From Alphaproteobacteria bacterium (GTDB taxonomy: Bacteria > Pseudomonadota > Alphaproteobacteria > Rhodospirillales > Rhodospirillaceae), in assembly GCA_003250275.1 (NCBI GenBank), contig QKGW01000590.1, positions 1 to 7,724 of the forward strand: DNA of 7,724 nucleotides, given 5' to 3'. This document shows positions 1 to 7,724 of this stretch, piece after piece. The position numbers were made by a program, and so were the translations under genes. The notes under the pieces were generated by a model. The model worked only from the letters and a program-made list of their open reading frames with translations. It did no database searches and was not told where the DNA came from. Position 1 is the stretch's first letter, and every line of letters starts with the position of its first letter.

Positions 1-2013
1 GCGCGAGACGTGCGCGTCGGGCAGGTCGTCGATGAAACGGCTCGGCATGTTGTTCTGCCACTGGCCGTAGACCCGGCGCGCGGCGGCGAAGCTGATCGTC
101 ACCCCCTTGCGCGCGCGGGTGATGCCGACGTGGGCGAGGCGGCGCTCCTCTTCGAGGCCCTTCGCACCGTTCTCGTCGAGCGAGCGCTGGTTGGGGAACA
201 GGCCATCCTCCCAGCCGGGCAGGAACACGTAGTCGAACTCCAGGCCCTTGGCGGCGTGCAGCGTCATCACCGAGAGGCGCTCGGCGACGTCGCCGGACTG
301 GTTCTCCATCACCAGAGCGACGTATTCGAGGAACTCGCCGAGGTCGGCGAACTCATCGAGCGCCGCCAGCAGTTCCTTCAAGTTCTCGACGCGGCCCGGC
401 GCATCGGGCGACTTGTCGATCCGCCACATCTCGATGTAGCCCGACGCCTCCAGCACCTCGCCGAGCAGGGTGCGCGGGTCGGCGGTCGCGGCGAGCGTGC
501 GCCAGCCCTTCATCTCTTCGAGGAAGCGGCCGAGGGCGGTGCGCGCGCGGGCGGCGAGTTCGCCGTCGGCGATCATGTCGGCGGCGGCCGTGGTCATCGG
601 CAGGTTGCGGGCGCGCGCGGCGTCGCGCACCTGGATCAGCGTCGCCTCGCCGATGCCGCGGCGCGGCAGGTTGACGATGCGCTCGAACGCGAGGTCGTCG
701 GCGGGCTGCTGGATCAGCCGGAGGTAGGCGACCGCGTCGCGGATTTCCTGGCGCTCGTAGAAGCGCGGGCCGCCGACGACGCGATACGGCACCCCCGCCG
801 CCATCAGCCGCTCTTCGAACGAGCGGGTCTGGAAGCCGGCGCGCACCAGCACCGCGATCTCGGAGAGCGGCACCTTCTTGCGCTGCAGCGCCTCCGCCGC
901 CTCGACGACGACGCGCGCTTCGTCCTCGCCGGTCCACACGCCGCGCACGCCGACCTTGTCGCCCGCTTCGCCCGAGGCCGGGCGCAGGGTCTTGCCGAGG
1001 CGGTCGGCGTTCTGCGCGATCAGGTGCGCGGCGGCGGCGAGGATGTGGCCGGTGGAGCGGTAGTTGGTTTCGAGGCGGATGATCCGGGCGTTGGGGAAGT
1101 CGTGATCGAAGCGCAGGATGTTGCCGACCTCGGCGCCGCGCCAGGAGTAGATCGACTGATCGTCGTCGCCGACGCAGCAGAGGTTGCCCCAGCCGCGCGA
1201 CAGCGCCTTGAGCCACAGGCCCTGGGCGACGTTGGTGTCCTGGTACTCGTCGACCATCACGTAGCGGAAGCGGCGCTGGTAGCGTTCGAGCACGTCGGGC
1301 GCGGCCTGGAAGAGTTCGAGGCACTTGAGCAGCAAATCGCCGAAGTCGCAGGCGTTGAGGCGCGCGAGTTCGGCCTGGTAGGTGCGGTAGATCGCCACCG
1401 CGCGGCCGCCCGCGTATTCGGCGCCCGGATCGTTGCCGACGCGGTCGGGCGGCACGCCGCGGTCCTTCCAGCGCTGGATCACCGCGAGCAGCGCCTGCGG
1501 CGGCCAGCGCTTGGTATCGATCTCCTGCGCGGCGGAAATCTGCTTGATCAGGCGGAGCTGGTCGTCGGCGTCGAGAATCGCGAAGTCGCGCGGCAGGCCG
1601 ATGCGCTCGCCGTCGCGGCGCAGCATCCGCGCGCCCAAGGCGTGGAAGGTGCCGAGCGCGACCGAAGCGGCGGCATCGCCGATCATCGCCGAGACGCGCT
1701 CGCGCATCTCGCGCGCGGCGCGGTTGGTGAAGGTGACGGCGAGAATCTGCCAAGGCTGCGCGAAACCGCCCGAGAGCAGGTAGGCCAAGCGCGTGGTCAG
1801 CACCTTGGTCTTGCCGGTGCCCGCGCCCGAGAGCACCAGCACCGCGCCCTCGGTGGTGCGCACCGCCTCGGCCTGCTCGGGGTTGAGCCCGGCGAGCAGT
1901 TCTTCCGGCGAGGGGCCGGAGGGCGGCGGCGGGGCGAACCCGTCTTCGAGGGCGAACGGATCGGTCATCGGTCTCTTTCTGTCGGTCGGATGCGAGAGGG
2001 TGTTGTGCCCCAT
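1..2013 (-). CDS. uvrD: UvrD/PcrA-type ATP-dependent 3'-5' DNA helicase (C-terminus beyond window)
   Basis: This is a superfamily 1A helicase that unwinds DNA 3' to 5' using ATP, in nucleotide excision repair, mismatch repair and clearing of replication obstacles. The minus-strand frame stays open from 2013 to the window edge (671 codons). Numbered from 2013, the motifs appear in family order: a Q-motif-like LNPEQAEAV near 43-51, Walker A GAGTGKT at 63-69, motif Ia VTFTNRAAREM, Walker B VDEYQDT at 254-260, motif III GDDDQSIYSWRG at 282-293, motif IV ETNYRS, motif V TLHAAKGLEFD near 584-594, and motif VI EERRLAHVGITRAR near 622-635. PSRFIDDLP lies close to the cut end. UvrD/PcrA proteins usually have 700-800 residues, so roughly 50-120 are missing. 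The start at 2013 is chosen because GGAGGA lies seven bases upstream; an in-frame ATG at 1968 is the alternative. The gene is divergent from the ClC gene. No SOS box was seen. UvrD and PcrA cannot be told apart here. Confidence 0.95.
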   Translation of the reverse strand, partial: MGHNTLSHPTDRKRPMTDPFALEDGFAPPPPSGPSPEELLAGLNPEQAEAVRTTEGAVLVLSGAGTGKTKVLTTRLAYLLSGGFAQPWQILAVTFTNRAAREMRERVSAMIGDAAASVALGTFHALGARMLRRDGERIGLPRDFAILDADDQLRLIKQISAAQEIDTKRWPPQALLAVIQRWKDRGVPPDRVGNDPGAEYAGGRAVAIYRTYQAELARLNACDFGDLLLKCLELFQAAPDVLERYQRRFRYVMVDEYQDTNVAQGLWLKALSRGWGNLCCVGDDDQSIYSWRGAEVGNILRFDHDFPNARIIRLETNYRSTGHILAAAAHLIAQNADRLGKTLRPASGEAGDKVGVRGVWTGEDEARVVVEAAEALQRKKVPLSEIAVLVRAGFQTRSFEERLMAAGVPYRVVGGPRFYERQEIRDAVAYLRLIQQPADDLAFERIVNLPRRGIGEATLIQVRDAARARNLPMTTAAADMIADGELAARARTALGRFLEEMKGWRTLAATADPRTLLGEVLEASGYIEMWRIDKSPDAPGRVENLKELLAALDEFADLGEFLEYVALVMENQSGDVAERLSVMTLHAAKGLEFDYVFLPGWEDGLFPNQRSLDENGAKGLEEERRLAHVGITRARKGVTISFAAARRVYGQWQNNMPSRFIDDLPDAHVSR

Positions 2014-2285
2014 CTCGGCTTCCTCCGGCAAGAAAAGACCGCATGTGCGCCTCCCGCGCCACCCTTGCATGTCCAAAAAGAATGGCGAAATACCTTGCTC
2101 CCGGCAGACCGCAATCCTTAGACTGCATTGCACTTTCGCGATACCCCGGCTCCATTCCGGAACGCTCCCACCTCCGCACAGGCGCGGAGATGATGTCGAT
2201 TCGGCTTGTCCGTATTTCACTGGGCCACGGGTTCAACGCGACAAGCCTCAGCCTTTGTCCTTTCGCCAGCAAAGCTCGCGCCGAC
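2014..2285. other. Divergent intergenic region between the helicase and ClC genes
   Basis: Promoters for both flanking genes should lie here because they are transcribed away from each other. Hand counts of 60-base samples at 2041-2220 give about 57-60% G+C, against about 70-75% in samples of metH and the GGDEF gene. The plus-strand ClC frame is open through here back to an ATG at 2043. Its codons, however, include AGA, TTA, CTT, ATT, TCA and TGT, unlike the ClC body, so it is read as non-coding. A weak minus-strand promoter-like pair is TTGCGG (2109-2114) and TATTTC (2087-2092) with a 16-base spacer; it is too poor to call. No convincing operator, riboswitch or small gene is visible. Confidence 0.6.
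2021..2026 (-). promoter_or_regulatory. Strong Shine-Dalgarno site for the helicase gene
   Basis: On the minus strand GGAGGA lies seven bases before an ATG at 2013-2011 that is in frame with the helicase. This is close to ideal spacing and favours 2013 over the ATG at 1968, which has only a purine run (AGAAAGAGA) ahead of it. Against it, the 15 codons between the two ATGs include two AGA codons, which are unusual in this GC-rich gene. The start therefore stays open. Confidence 0.6.
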
Positions 2286-3689
2286 ATGCCCAGCTCCCCC
2301 TTCAAGCGCCTTCCCCACCTCGCAACCCTCAAGAAAACCCAGGGATGGCAGTTCGTGATGCGCTGGAGCAAGCGTCTCTCGGTCTGGCTCGGCGGTATCG
2401 CCGTCGCCCTGGTGGCGATCGTATTCGCCCAAGCAACCGAGCGCTCGTTCGAGCTTTTCCATCGCGCGCTGGTTTGGCACCCCTCGATCGCCTTCATCAT
2501 CACGCCGCTCGGCCTCGGCTTCGCGGCCTGGATTACCATCCGCTTCATGCCCGGGGCGCAGGGATCCGGCATTCCGCAGACCATCGCGGCGCTGAGCCTG
2601 GACGAAGCCCATCGCCGCAGTGTGCTGTCTCTGCCGATCGCAGCGGCGAAGATCGTCCTCACCTCGATCGGCCTCGCGGCCGGCGCTTCCGTCGGACGCG
2701 AAGGCCCGACGGTCCAGATCGGCGCCTCGCTGATGCTGGGCTTCTCCCGGATATTTCGGATGAACTCGCCGCTGAGCGAGCGCAGCATGACCGTCGCGGG
2801 CGGCGCGGCAGGCATTGCAGCCGCATTCAACACGCCCCTCGCGGGCGTGGTTTTCGCCATCGAGGAACTGACGCGTTCCTACGAGGCCCGCACCAGCGGC
2901 ACGGTGATGACTGCGGTGATCCTCTCCGGCATCACCTCGCTCGCGCTGGTCGGCAACTCTCCCTATTTCGGCCACTCCATGGCCGTCCTCGATATCGGCA
3001 GCGGCTGGCTCGCGGTCGCGGTCATCGGCATCGTCGGAGGCCTTTCCGGCGGCTTGTTCTCGCGCCTATTGATCGGCGCAAGCCAGAACGGCCTCCCCGG
3101 CGCGCTCGGACGCCTCGCGCGCAAACGGCCGGTGATCTTCGCGCTTGTCTGCGGGCTCGCGCTCGCGTGCATCGGCGTTCTCTCCGGCAACACCACCTAC
3201 GGCACCGGCTACTTCGAAGCGCGCGCGATGCTCGACAACGAAACGATGTCGTGGGCCTTCTTCCCGCTCAAGATCTTCGCCACCGCGGTCTCTTACCTCA
3301 GCGGCATTCCGGGAGGCCTGTTTTCGCCCTCGCTGTCTGCCGGAGCCGGCTTGGGGTCGATCGTCGCCCCCTACATTTCCGACATCCCGCACAATGCCTG
3401 CATTCTTCTCGGCATGGCGGCGTATTTTACCGGCGTCGTGCAATCGCCGATTACCGCGGCGGTCATCGTCATGGAAATGACCAGCAACCACAGCATGATC
3501 GTGCCGCTGATGGCGACATCCTTCCTCGCCTTCGGCGTCTCACGAATGGTCTGCCCGCACCCGCTCTACAAGGCACTGGCGCTCCGCTTCCTGTCGCGCA
3601 AGACGGAGAGCGAGCCGTCCAAACTGCGCACCGACCTCAGCGATAAGATCGACGTGGCGGCTCCCAAGAAACCCTATTCCTTCGACTAA
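2286..3689 (+). CDS. ClC-family chloride transporter, probable H+/Cl- exchanger
   Basis: This is an inner-membrane ClC protein predicted to exchange chloride for protons. From the ATG at 2286 it has 467 residues, close to E. coli ClcA (473). The ion-binding signatures are all present and in order: GSGIP at 93-97 with the selectivity-filter serine S94, GREGP at 137-141 with the external gating glutamate E139, an EE pair at 193-194 where E194 matches the proton-path glutamate E203 of ClcA, GGLFSP at 343-348, and Y428 in HPLYKA matching the chloride-binding Tyr445. The retained E139 and E194 support an exchanger over a channel; the serine filter favours chloride over nitrate. Many hydrophobic segments run from about residue 31 to 420. 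There is no C-terminal CBS domain, only a polar tail of about 40 residues. The start is uncertain: 2286 lacks a clear ribosome site. Alternatives are ATG 2190/2193 behind GGAG and GTG 2355/ATG 2358 behind AGGGA. It lies opposite to its neighbours. Confidence 0.93.
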   Translation: MPSSPFKRLPHLATLKKTQGWQFVMRWSKRLSVWLGGIAVALVAIVFAQATERSFELFHRALVWHPSIAFIITPLGLGFAAWITIRFMPGAQGSGIPQTIAALSLDEAHRRSVLSLPIAAAKIVLTSIGLAAGASVGREGPTVQIGASLMLGFSRIFRMNSPLSERSMTVAGGAAGIAAAFNTPLAGVVFAIEELTRSYEARTSGTVMTAVILSGITSLALVGNSPYFGHSMAVLDIGSGWLAVAVIGIVGGLSGGLFSRLLIGASQNGLPGALGRLARKRPVIFALVCGLALACIGVLSGNTTYGTGYFEARAMLDNETMSWAFFPLKIFATAVSYLSGIPGGLFSPSLSAGAGLGSIVAPYISDIPHNACILLGMAAYFTGVVQSPITAAVIVMEMTSNHSMIVPLMATSFLAFGVSRMVCPHPLYKALALRFLSRKTESEPSKLRTDLSDKIDVAAPKKPYSFD

Positions 3690-4711
3690 TCCACCCGTAC
3701 CACCCGGTTGCTGCCCCCCGCCTTGGCCTCGTCCACCGCCGCGGCGGCGCGGCGCAGCAGATCGGCGTGGCTCTCGTCCGCGCGCAGTTCGGCGATGCCG
3801 AGCGACAGCGTCACCTGACCGAGGCTCGCGCGGGTGCGGCGGTTGACGACGCTGCGCGCGGCGAGCGCGGCGCGGATCGTCTCGGCGGTCGCTTCCGCCT
3901 GGTCGAGCCCGGTATCCGGCAGGATCACCGCGAAGTTCCGCTCGCCGTGGCGCGCGACGGTGTCCTGACCCCTGACGTTCTCGGTGATCGCGCGGCCGAT
4001 CAGGCGCAGCACCTGATCCGCCATCGCCTCGCCGAAGCCGTCGCGGAAATCGGCGAAGTTGTCGACCTCCATCATCAGAATCGCGAGCGGCTGGCGGTCG
4101 TGGGCGGCGAGGACGACGTGCTCCTTGAGCGCGATGTCGAACACCCGCGCCGCCGCGAGCCCGGTGACCGGGTCGCTGCGCCCGGCGCGGCGCAACGCTT
4201 CGAGATGCTCGCGCACCTGCGCGATCTCGCGCGACGACGCGGCGAGGTTGCGTTCGAGCGACCGGTTGGCGTCGACAAAGCGGCGGGTTTCCTCGGCAGC
4301 CTGGGTCAGCACCAAAGCGAGGTCGTCGGTTTCGCCCGCGTAGAGGCGATCCGACACCGCCTCGATGGTGCGGCCGTAGTCGCTCGCGGTGCGGTGCGCG
4401 GTGCCGACGTATTCCATCGCCCGCAGCACGCTCTGGCGCACGCTTTCGCTCGCCGCCTCCAGCCCCGAATCGGGTTCGGGATCGGCGACGAAGCGCGCGT
4501 GGAGGCTGGCGCAGCGCGCCTCGGTGAAGGGCTGCCCGGCGGCGATCGCCGCGTCGATCGCGCGGTTGAGCGGAAGCATCGTGCCCGCGCAGTAGGCGTA
4601 CCACAGCGCGTAGTTGCGCGGGTGCGGCAAAACGCCGTGCTGCGTCATCGCCTCGCCGGCGCGCCGCGCCGTGGCGAGAACGGTTTCGGGGGTTGCGCTG
4701 AAGTCCTCCAT
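3686..4711 (-). CDS. Degenerate GGDEF-domain protein with intact RxxD inhibitory site
   Basis: This 341-residue protein has no signal peptide or membrane segment and is predicted cytoplasmic. Residues 1-75 form a helical N-terminal region (with NYALWYAY at 33-40) like that ahead of some alphaproteobacterial GGDEF domains. About 85-175 are helical and probably coiled-coil. The GGDEF domain runs from DPVTG (180-184) to SNRVVRV (334-340). In active diguanylate cyclases this fold makes c-di-GMP from two GTP. Here the signature is GERNF (256-260), losing the second glycine and both acidic residues needed for metal binding and catalysis. The first metal-binding Asp is E215 (EVD at 215-217), and the guanine-contacting Asn position is R223. 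The inhibitory-site motif RGQD (247-250) keeps the canonical five-residue spacing. Lack of cyclase activity is a strong inference; c-di-GMP binding is a hypothesis. Its ribosome site is weak (GGA, seven bases upstream). It follows metH by 78 bases and overlaps the ClC gene tail to tail by four. Confidence 0.9.
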   Translation of the reverse strand: MEDFSATPETVLATARRAGEAMTQHGVLPHPRNYALWYAYCAGTMLPLNRAIDAAIAAGQPFTEARCASLHARFVADPEPDSGLEAASESVRQSVLRAMEYVGTAHRTASDYGRTIEAVSDRLYAGETDDLALVLTQAAEETRRFVDANRSLERNLAASSREIAQVREHLEALRRAGRSDPVTGLAAARVFDIALKEHVVLAAHDRQPLAILMMEVDNFADFRDGFGEAMADQVLRLIGRAITENVRGQDTVARHGERNFAVILPDTGLDQAEATAETIRAALAARSVVNRRTRASLGQVTLSLGIAELRADESHADLLRRAAAAVDEAKAGGSNRVVRVD

Positions 4712-4739
4712 GGTGTCGTCCGTCGGGTGCCGGTGGGGA

Positions 4740-4780
4740 GTCGCCGGGCCCCCATGGTGAGACCATGAGCGCCCGACGAC
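4740..4780 (-). terminator. Long hairpin after metH: terminator or attenuator without a U-tract
   Basis: On the minus strand the 5' arm GTCGTCGGGCGCTCATGGT (4780-4762), a three-base CTC loop and the 3' arm ACCATGGGGGCCCGGCGAC (4758-4740) pair over 19 positions: 16 Watson-Crick pairs, two G.U wobbles and one G-G mismatch. In plus-strand RNA the wobbles become C-A mismatches, so the structure favours minus-strand RNA. It begins nine bases after the metH stop and ends 28 bases before the GGDEF start. What follows is TCCCCACC, not a run of T, so it is not a textbook intrinsic terminator. It could instead protect the metH mRNA 3' end or attenuate read-through into the GGDEF gene. Confidence 0.55.
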
Positions 4781-4789
4781 AAGGGTCTA

Positions 4790-7724
<2,935 letters not shown>

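Noticed and set aside
2087..2114. Possible sigma-70-like promoter for the helicase (TTGCGG, 16 bases, TATTTC)
   Set aside because: Only about three of six positions match in each box, so chance is a good explanation.
10..2121. A 703-codon plus-strand open frame opposite the helicase
   Set aside because: It is antisense to the full set of SF1 helicase motifs, its translation is Arg/Ala/Gly/His-rich with no recognisable domain, and high-GC genes commonly give such shadow frames.
2095..2123. Possible plus-strand promoter for ClC (TTGCTC, 17 bases, TTAGAC)
   Set aside because: The spacing is right but the -10 box matches poorly, and it lies far from the chosen start.
2160..2234. GAAC and GTTC half-sites that might form an alphaproteobacterial LexA box upstream of the helicase
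   Set aside because: The expected direct repeat GTTC-N7-GTTC (or GAAC-N7-GAAC) is absent; only isolated half-sites occur.
353..2860. An 835-codon minus-strand open frame overlapping the helicase and ClC genes
   Set aside because: It spans two real genes in wrong frames; its helicase part is a frame-shifted echo of the true protein, and its right part is antisense to conserved ClC motifs.
4753..4767. Short palindrome CATGGT-GAG-ACCATG as a possible operator for the GGDEF gene
   Set aside because: It is just the tip of the longer 4740-4780 hairpin, which explains it better as an RNA structure.

Overview
The window looks like ordinary chromosomal DNA from a high-GC Gram-negative bacterium. The MetH and UvrD sequences and the helical N-terminal region of the GGDEF protein look alphaproteobacterial, possibly Rhodospirillales. 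That placement rests on sequence style and remembered family resemblance, not a search. Coding density is high. There is no RNA gene, insertion sequence, CRISPR array or phage-like module.

Layout from left to right. (1) Bases 1-2013, minus strand: a UvrD/PcrA-type superfamily 1 DNA helicase whose C-terminal end runs off the left edge. (2) Bases 2014-2285: a divergent intergenic region with visibly lower GC than the genes around it. (3) Bases 2286-3689, plus strand: a complete ClC-family chloride transporter with all the residues expected of an H+/Cl- exchanger. (4) Bases 3686-4711, minus strand: a GGDEF-domain protein whose catalytic motif has decayed to GERNF while the RxxD inhibitory-site motif is kept at the right spacing. 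(5) Bases 4740-4780: a long, nearly perfect hairpin just after the metH stop. (6) Bases 4790-7724, minus strand: the C-terminal three quarters of cobalamin-dependent methionine synthase MetH, with its N-terminus beyond the right edge.

The genes do not form one pathway. MetH (methionine and folate cycle) and the GGDEF protein are co-directional and 78 bases apart, so they may share transcription, but the hairpin between them suggests termination or attenuation. The ClC gene runs against its neighbours. It meets the GGDEF gene tail to tail with a four-base overlap and lies head to head with uvrD.

No undescribed multi-gene system was found. The two points most worth a second look are the degenerate GGDEF protein with its intact inhibitory site (a candidate c-di-GMP receptor rather than a cyclase) and the metH-GGDEF hairpin, whose G.U pairs favour folding of the minus-strand RNA.
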